DNA of 64,000 nt from Phoronis australis (lineage: Eukaryota; Phoronida; Phoronidae). The translations under genes and the position numbers were made by a program. The DNA lies in contig NMRA01000001.1 in the NCBI GenBank assembly GCA_002633005.1, positions 505,299-569,298 of the forward strand, given 5' to 3'. How positions within the stretch are numbered: position 1 is the stretch's first letter; each line of letters opens with the position of its first letter. The notes beneath the pieces were generated by a model. That model saw only the letters and a list, made by a program, of their open reading frames with translations, ran no database searches and was not told where the DNA came from. Of this stretch, positions 47,380 through 58,426 are shown piece after piece.

Positions 47380-48795
47380 GCGAAACTGTTATCAATTTTA
47401 AAACTGAGAAATGGATATCTCGTGTATACATGTTATTGCTTATATCACGGGTGCGCGACCTTTTTAAAACAGACCATTGCTCAAACTGACTTGCACTGAA
47501 CATTTTACGGTTTGATATTAGTGGCATATTCTGGTAGGCAGACTGTTCTTTGGGAATATAGGTTACGTTCTGTTGGTTACATTCTACTTTGGTAGAAAGA
47601 ATTCCAATAATCCGTTGTTGTTTGACGTTTCCATCTAACTGTAAAAAGATCAGTGTCTAGGTCGAGTAAAAAGGCGATCCTGTGGCTGCACAAATTTTAA
47701 AACAATGAACATTAGTATTAGCATTACAATTATGTATTTTCATACCATAAATTCACTGGCGTGTTGGTTGTACATCACAACATGACGTCACAATCCATAT
47801 ATGATTAATACACAAGTATGTTCACAAGCATAACTACGTTTGTGAGAAAGGCAAGCCTCAAAGTTACTTCAATGTGGTCGATGTGGATTTGAACCTTCAA
47901 GATTTTGAATGGAAGATGAATGCTCAACACCACATAACCGCACTGCCACGCAAATCGTGAACCAATAATTATTTTACTCAACTTAAGTGGAGTTAAATCC
48001 ACCTTCCATCATAAAACCAACTTTTGATTCAGACCACTTAACGTTATGAAATCGACCTCAACTTGTTCCGTAGTCAAGAGGTTACTCATAGGCTTGTAAA
48101 GAACGGTCACTTTGTTATTGCTCAAGACTAGGTTGCACAAATGTAATGTTGCTCGATGCGCCGAGTACAGCCTTAAGAAAAAACGACCTATCAGCCCAAA
48201 ACACTCTTCTTATTTGAATAAGGAAAAAGCTTAAAGGGTCTATATCAAGTTCGCTTATTCGATGGAACGCTCATTTGCAGCCGCTTCAATTGATAACTTA
48301 ACATTCACTTTTTCGACCCAACAGCCGAAAATAAGAGAGTCGATTCCCATCAGGAAAGAGAGGTCACCCATGAACCGTGACGATAGTGGATATTACATTG
48401 GCCTGCCTGTCGATGATAATTACACCCGACCAAACAATGACGTGGTTTTCTAAAGCTGCATGGACTGTGATTACAGATTTATTAAACTCGCTTAAAGAGG
48501 CTGATCTAGTGGTTCTGGTGAAGGTTTTATTAAGAGTCACCTCCTCAACCTCTTTCTAATGTTCCATTGGGGCGATATTTAAAAATCCTAGAAGTCTCGC
48601 CATTATATCTTTCACCACAGAAGGCGCAAGATAAGCGAGTCGATCTACACCAGGAAAGAGAGACCACCCATGAACCGTGACGAGGGCGGATAAAAACTCA
48701 GCACATCATATGAAATGAATTTCCCAGTGCTTCAATTTCTATACCTCCGAATCACTGTTTTTCTGGCAATTTTATCCTTCTCATGACCCCATATC
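47380..48795. other. Intergenic; tRNA-like box and a 300-bp-spaced duplication
   Basis: A segment of about 60 bp (GTCGAT...CAGGAAAGAGAG...CACCCATGAACCGTGACGA) occurs at about 48330 and again 300 bp later. On the minus strand at 47885-47949, GTGGCAGTGCGGTTATGTGG and GGTTCAAATCC resemble polymerase III A and B boxes of a tRNA-derived SINE head. The arms do not fold as a real tRNA. No protein gene is supported. Confidence 0.4.
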
Positions 48796-49707
48796 CACCC
48801 CGGCCGACCCGCGATCGAGAACGACCGGAAAGCGATCGAGAAAGAAACCTGTTGCGAGAAACGAAGCCAGGCAAGTTGAGTAAATTTGATGAATTTACGT
48901 TGTTTTTACTTCCAATGTGAAAACAGATATGAGTTCAAGGCGTAACACATTGAGGAAGGGCAGGTAGAGGTTTGGGCTGGTGTCTGTTCCAATTATTGGA
49001 GATAAGTTACGTTGAACGAGGCATCGCTTGAGTCAAAGGTGATTCCTATGTCATTTTGGCAAATTGCGGTTATTTTTGGCACTAAATCAATAAATTGACC
49101 ATGAAGTTATGAAGAAGTGACTTGTGAAAATATAACGCAGCGCTTGTTTTTCGTAGTTTTGTCAGGATCTCTGGTTTTTCAACACTTTTCTGTTGAAAGA
49201 TGCGATCGAGAACGCAAAGATAAGCGATCGGAAGCGCAATTTTTTGTTTTGTTTATGGGATCGAGAACGCATCGTGGTGTGTCGAACAGTTATGAACTTT
49301 TTACTTATAAAACGTGAAAAGGGTTACAAAATAAGTGTGGTGAAATGAATTAATCACATTTTGAGTCATTACTGTTACTTTCGTTTCCAAACTAAACAAT
49401 ATCATAGCATTACCATTAAATCAAAATGAGCGACTACATGTACATCAAGCACTATATTAATTATAGATATTTTCACAAATGAATTTATTTTCATTTCAGG
49501 AAACACGTTCACTGTTATTATTGAGACGAGCTTCAACGAGTAGATTAATCAGGGCGTGAAAGTACACCCTACCAGGGTTTTGAAATACAGACACATACTT
49601 TTAGACGAAGCCAAGTGGAACAAGGGGTTCTAAACTAAGACTCACCCAGCAATTGTTCCAAGTGGCGTGTAAGCCAAGAGTAAACAAATTGTTGATGCAG
49701 ACGAAAG

Positions 49708-50023
49708 CAGTGGCGGATTTAGGAGGGGGGGTGTCAAGGGGGCCATGCCCCCTAAAATTCTCCCAGATATCATTTGGCAGTCCGGGTGCGAATTGTCGAC
49801 TAGCATATCGCGCACCCAAGGGGGTTCGAGGGGTTAATGCGCAATTCACTCATAGGCGTTGAACAAACCCCGTTTACCTTTTGTAGTAATAAGGTCCACA
49901 AACGCAAAAATTCGAGGCCCCTGCATCCCTACATTTTAGGCTGGGCATGCGCATGTGGCAAAATTCTGACTATTCTTGTGCCCTGCCCCCCGTCCCCTAC
50001 TCAAAATCCTGGATCCGCCCCTG
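49708..50023. mobile_element. hAT-like miniature element nested in 3.3-kb element
   Basis: It starts CAGTGGCGGATTTAGGAGGG and ends ATCCTGGATCCGCCCCTG, and it is the inverted counterpart of 23990-24299. Flanks GACGAAAG and GAAAGCGA share GAAAG but are not a clean 8-bp duplication. Confidence 0.7.
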
Positions 50024-51289
50024 GAAAGCGAGTGTCGAATCTTCTTGCAAGATTGTGACAGCAAAAGGACAAAAAAACAAATACGCCAGTGAAGTCAAAG
50101 AATGATGATGAGCGTGCCTGTGGGGACCGAGAAGAGTGCGACAACACCATTCGTGAGGTGATTCAAAGTTTACCGCTAATGAACGTCTGGGATTTAAAAA
50201 AAATGCCAAAAATGGTGTTAACTGTTTTGCTGATAAAAAGGGGGGATATTTTGTTGGATGTTTGACTGATATTATCGATACAGAGATGAACAGATTGACT
50301 TGTGGCATTTGTGTGGCTTGGATATACAACATATGTTTGACTCTTCTGTTTTGTAGTATTGGTCCTGAGTGCATCTTCAATTCATGATCTCCAGTTTAAC
50401 GTGACATTGCAAAAGAGTGAGGATCCATATAATACACCTACTATATTGTGATTTTCTCAAAAACGTAGTTAAAATGTTGTCTTTAACATCACTTCAAGAC
50501 ACATTGTAGTGATTACACAGGAAATCAACAACAATATTAAAGCAATTCTATAATATTATTAATATTTTATCACACATACCTCAAAATTGGTCACACAGAA
50601 AAAAGACATAAAACATTACTTTAGAGAAATCAACATAACACATCTAGTGTACATTTCCTGTGAATTATTTTTGGAGTGTATTAGGCTAAATCATCACTGA
50701 ATCATAGACAATCTATTTCGGACAGGTTCATAGTATAAAATTCTCTCACAGGGAATCAACAACAATATGAATACAATTTCTACAATTATGCCAGACATAT
50801 AGTTTTCTTTTAAAATACTAATTGGTCATAACAATTGTATAAAAGAATCATACAATGACACATAGAGTGGCCATTTAAATGTACCCAAACACAACAAAAA
50901 TGCACTGGTTCTGTTAAAGATGCTGCTGAAATAACACAAATAGGAAAAAGGTTCAAAACAAAACGTCAAAATCATCAGACAACTACCAACCATAAACTCT
51001 GTAAATCTGAATAAAGTTTCGTGACTTACTGTAACAACTTTCACTACTGGACTGAATAATTTTATTCATGGCGATTATGGTTCTCATGGCTGTATAAGTA
51101 GACACACTCTTTGCATGACACATTCACAACAACAAGGAGTGTCCTCAGGCTTACTCTTTCCGTAAAACATTGATAGGGCACTGAATCAATTTGGTTCCTG
51201 AGCACTATGCTTCGTATTGTGTTTTCTTATGCGGTAGAAAAATCTTGCCCCATGCAACACGGGGCTGGTAAAGGTTTTGCTTGCAGCTA

Positions 51290-51490
51290 GTGAGTGGCAG
51301 TGTGTTTTATTGTCATGTGGTTATACAAAAAAGGTTTCTTCCTGAACGAAGCTCCACAACATATATGCATACACAACCCTTTATAACATGCAGCAGTTGT
51401 GCTACTCTTTTTTGAAGGCGTATATGTTAACATTCTGAAGGACTCCTCATGCGGCTACAGTCCAAGTGAAAAATCAAACGCATTTTATCA
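51290..51490 (-). pseudogene. Decayed zinc-finger frame in the 3.3-kb element
   Basis: After one stop, the minus-strand frame reads PHEESFRMLTYTPSKKSS and then CMHICCGASFRKKPFLYNHM followed by TIKH. It fits C-x4-C-x3-F-x5-L-x2-H-x4-H, a C2H2 zinc finger. A TAG follows a few codons later. It is probably an exon of the element's own DNA-binding protein, now broken. Confidence 0.45.
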
Positions 51491-52017
51491 TATTTGTGAG
51501 GCTAAGTCTCACACAGAAATCATAAAAACTAATTCATGGTCGTATTATTCTAAAATTATTGATATAACACCGTAACCTGAACAATTATTCAGGAAAATGC
51601 AAAGAAAAAATGTGCGTTCACGATCGCATTTTTTGCGTTCACGATTGCCATGGAGAATTAACAGCTTCGTTCCCGATCGTCGTCTCACACAAGGACCTGC
51701 TTGTATCGGTAGATAGCTCGAATTGTTTCACAAATTATAACTAAAAAAGGTGTCACCAAGGACGATTTAACTATAAACGTCACACGTGTCCACTGAAGAA
51801 CCCAGGAATTGCTAATAACAAGTAGAAATTGACGAATTTACGAGACGCAAGTCATTTTACCGAAAGCCATTGCATTCTGCGGTCTCTATTTCAAAAAATA
51901 CCAAAAGCCAAGTATTATTTCAGATCCACAACAAAGGCTAAGCTCTGACGCTTTTTGGTGTGTCGCATTGGTACCAAAGTAGCCTCTATTTAAGAACAAA
52001 ATGACACTTAAACTCAC

Positions 52018-52042
52018 CGGGTACTTCACTGTCGTCTACCAT
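52018..52042 (-). other. Likely first exon of the 3.3-kb element's gene
   Basis: Just inside the TIR, on the minus strand, ATG opens MVDDSEVP and runs into CCCG|GTGAGT, a good splice donor. The downstream exon is not identified with certainty; the zinc-finger remnant at 51290-51490 is on the same strand. Confidence 0.35.
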
Positions 52043-52174
52043 TTTTAGTGTAAGGTCTCGTTCTCGATCGCCTTCAGGGCGTTCTCGATCGCGGGTTGGC
52101 CGGGGTGATATCAATCCACAATTTTCCAAATGCCCTGTCGAACAAAACAATAATTTAAGAGTCAAAAACAGCAA

Positions 52175-53420
52175 TTACAACGTAAAAACCATGCGAAAGG
52201 TTTTACGGAAGACGTCTACCCTCAAGGCATATATGAAAGGGTTCGTCGCCGAGTTCAAAAATAAGACGTCAACTACAAGATATCGGAAAACGGATAGCCA
52301 GACCGGTTCCCCTTGGGTTTCTTCAGTCACAATGGTTTTGAAGAAGGCAATCGGCAAGTTACAGACAATGAAGAGCAGAATCAACAGTAGAACAGCCTTC
52401 GTTATCTTGAATTCGGCCTTTTGTCTCTGAGGAATTCCATCTGAAGCGTGGATCTGTCTGTGCTGTTTATACGCTTGAACGGCTACATAGCCATGTAGAG
52501 AGGTGAGTAATATTATCGGAATATAGACCACCAGGAAAGCATAGATGTTTTTGGAAAGTTTGCTTGGTAGTATAGTTTGAAAGAGACAGGAGTTGTGTGT
52601 GACGTCAATTTCATCTGCAGATGCAGTAAACAAGCAAGCTATCAAGACAATATGTGGGGCCAAGTATGCGCTTATGATCATACGTATGTAGACCTTTCGT
52701 GTCATAATGACCTCATGTCTCAAAGGGAATCTTATGGAGACGAAGCGATCGACTGCCAGGAACGCCAAAATACAATTAGTAATGGCGGCGGGGAGAAGGC
52801 TGACGTACATAACCACTCTGCAGATGTTGACGCTGGTGAACAGTCCTCTCATTGGTAGTGACCTCCAGTGCAGAGGTATTATGTACTTCCTGTAGGCATT
52901 CAGTATAACAGCAAAGCCACTTAAAAAATCATTCTGCGCCAAGCCGTATATAAAGATGCTAATGTTTTCGTCACGGACTGCACGATATTTGAAAAACACG
53001 AAACACACCAATCCGTTTCCAACAAGCGTAAACGCACTTATGGCGAGCTCGAATGCGGTGAACGCGTACAAGGTGACATCTGGGAGCTTGGTATTCGCAT
53101 ACCAAGGCAGTTTTGTTGTTTGCAAACGTAATATTCGAAGCAGGTACATCTGTCATTGTTTCCTTGTAGGAACAACGTAGCGTGAAGAACTGAGTGACTG
53201 CAGTCTGTTCTGTAAAACGATTCTGGCAATTTGACATCGAAAGTGGATGCGCACTTACAATTAAGTATATCTCAAGATAGGACGACAGTGTCTCGTGCTT
53301 CCATGGAAACCTCTGATGACGCGCCTTCTCTGGTATTCTTTACATGTCGTAGTTGATACGTCAATGTTCAAGCGGCTATAAGACGGCGTTCGTTCTAAGG
53401 AAGTGACTTGCTCACTTACC
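52175..53420 (-). CDS. Rhodopsin-family (class A) GPCR, orphan, paralog 2
   Basis: The 7TM frame is 53149-52175 (324 residues) and aligns with the receptor at 29661 throughout: VGNGLV in TM1, AQNDF in TM2, VDRF at the end of TM3, CNLP in TM6, NPFIY in TM7, with no TM4 tryptophan. The 5' non-coding exon and intron are conserved (donor GTG|GTAAGT at 53419, acceptor TTCCTACAAG at 53163; 257 nt). The N-terminus differs. The ATG matching paralog 1 is at 53156 and opens a frame with NIT and NKT glycosylation sites that is out of phase with the 7TM part, after a net loss of about 11 nt near 53108-53120. The 7TM frame instead starts at an ATG 7 nt further on and codes a new N-terminus without glycosylation sites. 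It may still be expressed by leaky scanning, or it may be an early pseudogene. The 3.3-kb element ends 67 bp beyond the stop codon. Confidence 0.82.
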
Positions 53421-53664
53421 ACTGCAAAACAGACCTGAGACCAGAAATAATTGGTCTTGCACAGAACTGCAGCTCCCGCCTCGAGCTCAGGACCATGCTG
53501 TGCTGAACAAAATGAAAGGCCGTGATAAGTCAACTTGTAGAGACCGGTCTCAAGCACTTACAAACCCAGAAATGGGGAAGGAATAATTTGAGACTTACTT
53601 TATAACGTAAGTAGTCTAAATCGAAAGTTGCTTTTTGGGATGGAGAAAGGGTTTTTATTGCATA

Positions 53665-54074
53665 CACGTTGATTCAGTCGAGTGCAATACGGCCATGTAG
53701 TAATGTATTCCGTATTCACCTCCCGCACTACTTCAACAATGACCTTTGACATGGAAAGTTCAAAAGGTAGGTCAATATCGACTCCACGTCGTTAGCCGGT
53801 TCGATCATCAATTTATTCGAAAATAGTTTAAAGTAATACAATTGCAGCAGTAGAAATAACACTTAACATGCAATCATGTCTCAAACGTAACATCTGGAAC
53901 AAGGCGGTTAATTATGTCAGATCTGTCTCAGTTTTCAATATCGTTTGCAACTCAGGTGCCGATTCCTCGGTAACTACAATACCAAATGTTGTACAACCTC
54001 AATGCACAGTTACCATTGCTTTTATCTTTGTTATCTCTTTTCAAGTAATAAATCGTTACATTTAAAACTGTTTC
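53665..54074 (-). repeat. Duplicated block, inverted partner of 2-426
   Basis: Reverse complement of the window's first 425 bases, with scattered substitutions and small indels. It lies upstream of receptor paralog 2; no such block is found upstream of paralog 1. Confidence 0.8.
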
Positions 54075-55329
54075 CTTACTAATCTTACAACCTCACCAGC
54101 AAGTTCATACATATAGGATGTGATCCGCCACGTGAACAGTCTGGGTGAAGTATTTAAAAAATCTGAGGACAAAATGAAAAAAATAGTATTTAGAAGCGTC
54201 TTGACCTCGACATCCGGTCTCGGTTGATACGTGGAATAATATTTCGTGAGGTATTACTTCTTGTCCCATATGTGTGCATATACGGATGTTGTATACGTCA
54301 TTTTTTCAACTGTGAAATGCCGGAAAGTAGAGCCAATCCGTACACCACCGTAGAGGCCGTATTCAACGGTAGAAGCCGTATATCACGGTTGGTGAGCAGT
54401 TTTCTCATCGAGTAAATTCGCGTGTGCGGCGCCAAATGTGGTTGCGCTCGTTCATTTGGGTTACCAAACCATGAATCCAGGGCGGCGCTCCTGAAAAAGC
54501 AGTTTTAATGCAGAACAGAAAAAAATTTCCGATGAAAATTCCTACGCACGGTTATCAGGCCGCTATTTTTGGGCCCCGCTGAAGTTTCAATCTGGGTAAA
54601 TAGGTCAAGCTAAGCATCGTCCCCGGCCAGCAAAATCAGCCAAAAATATAACTCAAAATCCATCGAAAACGTTTCATTATTGGTGCATGGTCTTTACAGG
54701 AAATTAAGATCTAATAACGTGTATGTGTTTTTACTGAGCTAATCGTCTGGTCGCAGCGTTCAACATTCTCTCTGTCGCTGTCAGCCGTATCGTAAAATCG
54801 ATACAGTCTTTACTCCCCCAAGTTCTGCAAATTAGCACAATTTCCACCGTTATTTTCCAATGCTGTGATCAACACGGGGAAATGTTTCTATTGCTATTTA
54901 CAGTCCAGAAGCTAAGACACAAAATAGACCAAGAAAACTGAGAAATTCATCGAAGATAGAACGACACACTGTTGCACAACTCGGTTAAATTTTTGGATTG
55001 TTTCTAAGTTTTCATACATATGGGATAAATAGGTTATCCAACATACCTAGGAATACTACTGCGATGTCCTATCTCGAATTCATTCCCAGATGAAATGAAT
55101 TCTCGATAGGATTTGGCAGAAGTATTCCTATGCATATGGGATAACCTATATATCTACGCCACTCGCGCTACGTTTTGTGTATATAGTTGCCTTAACTGAT
55201 ATTTAGTATGTTAGATTTCATATTGGCGCTCCCTAGAGCAACGAGAGCACGAAAATGCCGACTGATCCGAACTCATATTTGGTGGACTGAAATTCAATTA
55301 CTTCAAAGCCGTTCATTAGGCCACTCCTG
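54075..55329. other. Intergenic with a long palindrome
   Basis: A near-perfect hairpin lies at 55028-55149: arms of about 56 nt sharing ATAGGTTATCC, AGGAATACT and CGAATTCATT-type blocks, separated by about 10 nt. Frames here show no domain. Confidence 0.6.
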
Positions 55330-56930
55330 TGACCACTTTAGGGGGGCAATTTAAATAAGGTGTTTTTGATGTCACAAATTATTGTACTTTATGAATCAAA
55401 AAAGTTCCCGCGTTTAAACTTCCACATTTTGATGTTAAAATTGTGCCAATTCAGCAAATTCTACATGGAATTAAAAAGTTAGAAAAGGAGAAAATTAACT
55501 GTTCATAACGGGTGATACTGCAGAATATATTCCTACAAGCTCTATTAAGTTATAATAAACACACACTTTGGTATATTTTTCAATTAAAATGTTGAATTAT
55601 GGAAGAAATATGAATTCATGGGTGCCACCTGTTGGCGAAATATGGAACTATCATTCAGTGTTTCATGCTGTTTTTACTATTGGTAATACTATAATTATCA
55701 AACTGACTTTGTCTCACCTTTATTTTATCACGCATTTACTGACCTATCACACAAAAACAATCATTATTACAAGTACAAAGCAAACAATTTGTCAAAAGAT
55801 GAATACAAAATGTATAGAATGACAACAAATGCAATGGGATGAAGTACAAAAGACCGAGAAATTAACAAGATACAAAGCTATTACTAGAGACGTAAATATG
55901 ACAATACAAAAATGTTTCACAAATCACCAGACTCACTGGTTTCTGTCTCTTGAGAAGGTGTCTTCCAAGTTCCTCCGGCTGGGATACATGTCCATCACAC
56001 CGTTACTCGTCATCTGACTCAATTTCATCACTCACTTTGACATTCTCACAGTTTTGGCAGTTGCACATTTCAGAGCATTTTCGTCCAGCATTTTCACAAG
56101 AACAAATGTTTGTTTAACAACAATTCACTATGATTCCGTTTTGGACTAAGGAATTGTAGAATAGGGTGAATTCTCTGTTAATTCGATTTCAGATTTCCAG
56201 TTCGGACACATACATCACAACCTCTTTTGGACAAAGTTTCCTCGAGGAGTGACTTTAACAGAGTCAAATGCAATCTTTCCCCTTGTGATATTATTCGTTG
56301 CTTCATAACTTCAAAGAAAAACTCTTGAAACACTCTGTGAAAATTTCACTGCTTTCACTATCGTCAGATTTCTGTTTTTTCAGTGGTCTTGTGAACCTTT
56401 TGTAGCAAGAACGATGGTATGTGACTTCGAGTGCTACCAGATCTCTTCCCTGTAATATGATCAAGAGGTCCATGTCAGCTGCATCCAAAAACAACCCACC
56501 TACAAGCAAGCAAATTAAAAATAAAAACTGTTGTCAGAGTTTAAAAATATGGAAAGCATTGTAGACTTGTCCCACAAAACGATAGATGTTGACATGTACT
56601 TGATTCTTTATTACAATAATCAAATGGAAGTACAAAGAATGATCAAAAGACAGACAGGAAAAACTCAAAATAATACGTGTACATATAAGATCTAGCCGGC
56701 TGTGCTCAAAAGTGAAAAAGATACCCATGGGTTTGTATGCAAACTGGTCTTGAAAACAAATTTTTGTTTGAAAATTAACATACAGTTTCAGATATGCACA
56801 CAAGTCTTTACAATCAGGCAGTGGAAAACGTAATTCAAACCTGATGTTCTTGTTCATCCATTGATATCTCAAAAGGTTTACTTTCTTCGTCGCCCAGCAG
56901 TGGGAATTTGCCGACATCATAGTAGCCGGC
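55330..56930 (-). repeat. Three-copy intron-bearing repeat, copy C
   Basis: It is the reverse complement of about 8745-10240. It extends further 5' than the alignable part of copy A with a block reading YDVGKFPLLGDEESK and FEISMDEQEHQ, followed by a weak donor-like CAG|GTTTGA near 56841. It therefore shows an extra upstream exon of the repeat-borne gene. Confidence 0.7.
56041..56509 (-). pseudogene. Repeat-borne Cys-rich protein, partly preserved exon
   Basis: The acceptor TTTGCTTGCTTGTAG (near 56503) precedes VGGLFLDAADMDLLIILQGR, then DLVALEVTYHRSCYKRFTRP and a short Lys/Ser-rich stretch. The frame then breaks where copy A still reads EFCFEVVEQRIISHGE. The cysteine cluster (NICSCENAGRKCSEMCNCQN, then CEN) sits near 56110-56050 after an in-frame stop. 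The H..C pair in YHRSC plus the later CXC-like cluster suggest a zinc-binding protein of mobile origin. The family is unnamed to me. Confidence 0.5.
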
Positions 56931-57957
56931 ACGATGTTAAAACACTGCTTATATCTGTTGATAGAAACCTTCCGTTCGCATCTGTAGGTAGCGCTGAGTT
57001 ATCTATCCTTTGGTTCTGTTATAATCAAACACCACCATGAGCTCATGATAGATATTCTAAAGATATGACTTGTATGGAGTTGCGAAAATTTTCTGTGACA
57101 GTTACGAAGGTGACACGTTTCCTATTGGCCTAGTGTTGAAATGTAAATTTTTGTTATCTTTTGTCCTAGTTACACGATTTTGGTATCGTATTAGAGCTCG
57201 GGTGGCAGGGTGCCTGATCGTGTGGATATGTTTTGAGGAAAGTGTTAACTTTCGAAATTACTGCAATACGTCTAATTGGCTTTCTGTTACGCCTGCGAAT
57301 TAGACTATCCTGAGATTTTGGGGTCATTAGACCGCAAAATATTTCAAAAATACAGATGAAATTTGTTCGGAAGACGTTTTCTGTGATAACTGTTCTTAAC
57401 TTATTTCTTTTGTAATAAATTAACATTCCACCCTAAACTCTATGTTTCATAGTAAGAAATTACACCGGAGCAAACGAATCCAAACAATGACCACTCATAA
57501 GGTCGCAACCTCAGACCCACGAAATCGAAGTTGAACATTCCATATCTAGAGTTAATTTTATGCTGATATCAATAGTATGCAATTGAAATGGTATTAATCC
57601 GTTCATCGAAGTAATTTAAAGACTGGTTTTTCCTTTGAACAGTATAAATATAAACCTTGGGGTGTACTTCGTTAAAACGTGGTCGATTTTTAAATGACCA
57701 AATTTTACCGACAACATCGTTGCGCTCCAACATTTAGCGTAGATGATTCTCAGGGAGAAAAAAGAAGTTTGCGGCAATCTTGGATGTGATGCGAATGGTA
57801 TAACTGCAACCTTTTCATAATCCAGTCAATAAATTTCGTATTTGTCTTAAGAGAATTGGTCTCTTTATTCTTCCGAGACAAATATTNTTCTTATCCCTCT
57901 TTTGTTTCAATCCGTTGCTAGGAGCCGCAAAACGAGTTGCCTCTCTAATTAAATCTA
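56931..57957. other. Intergenic, no gene recognised
   Basis: Short frames on both strands at 57070-57426 overlap and lack motifs. Confidence 0.4.
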
Positions 57958-58048
57958 TGACGTCATGACGTCATTGACACATCCGTCCGGTAGGTGTCCC
58001 TTCCGACTGTAGTTATACCACGTGACCTCCTTTCATATAGATGACCTT
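57958..58048. promoter_or_regulatory. Dense cluster of consensus factor-binding motifs
   Basis: TGACGTCATGACGTCA (57958-57973) is two abutting perfect CRE sites and a 16-bp palindrome. CCACGTGACC (58018-58027) holds an E-box of the USF/TFE type. TGACCTTTGACC (near 58042-58053) is a DR1 nuclear-receptor element on the minus strand. Three strong palindromic or repeat-type motifs within 100 bp suggest an enhancer or promoter, but no transcript start is identified. Confidence 0.4.
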
Positions 58049-58365
58049 TGACCGAGGAGCCTCAAAACGGGGCGTCTAAATGACTTACTATACTACTGCA
58101 ACCGCAGTTAACAAAACTGACTTACAATGCTGATGAGTCCAGATAACATAGTCATCAAGGATTTGAAAAAAATGTGATTTCATCGGGTGGCAATAGGCAG
58201 GCCTACTTCAAGACCCGTAAACCCGCCTAAAATCCAAGAAACGATTTTTTGATGATTTAGACCAAATACCGGTAAGAACTGATCTCAATTTGTTCCTTAC
58301 CCAGATGAGAAGTAATTTACGAGTTTTCGAACTACCGACGGTTCTTCATTGATTGAGATTATGCT

Positions 58366-58426
58366 CGGCGCATCAAATGACACGTCGTGACAAGCGGCGC
58401 ATAAAATGACACGTCGTGACAAGCCG
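58366..58426. repeat. 29-bp tandem duplication
   Basis: Two copies of CGGCGCAT(C/A)AAATGACACG followed by TCGTGACAAG. Confidence 0.85.

Larger units (their letters stand above)
48796..52107 (-). mobile_element. 3.3-kb TIR element, ATATC target duplication
   Basis: ATATC is duplicated at 48791-48795 and 52108-52112. The terminal inverted repeats are about 54 bp and begin CACCCCGGCC(G/A)ACCCGCGAT. Subterminal copies of GATCGAGAACG or its inverse recur on both sides (48832, 49203, 49259; 51619, 51639, 51672, 52062, 52080 approximately), facing inward as in elements whose transposase binds subterminal sites. A 5-bp duplication with CAC ends recalls Transib, while subterminal repeats recall CMC-type elements; neither assignment is secure. 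A nested hAT-like element lies at 49708-50023. Decayed coding is on the minus strand. Confidence 0.85.

Noticed and set aside
47885-47949. Functional tRNA gene
   Set aside because: T-stem and acceptor stem do not pair; only the polymerase III box-like sequences remain.
49997-50380. 127-codon minus-strand frame, and a 67-codon plus-strand frame opposite
   Set aside because: Both lie inside the 3.3-kb element and straddle or abut a nested miniature element. Neither has a start codon context or recognised domain.
48796-52107. RAG/Transib identity for the 3.3-kb element
   Set aside because: The 5-bp duplication and CAC start fit, but the ends lack the CACWATG-type heptamer and no RAG1-like core is readable, so the assignment is left open.
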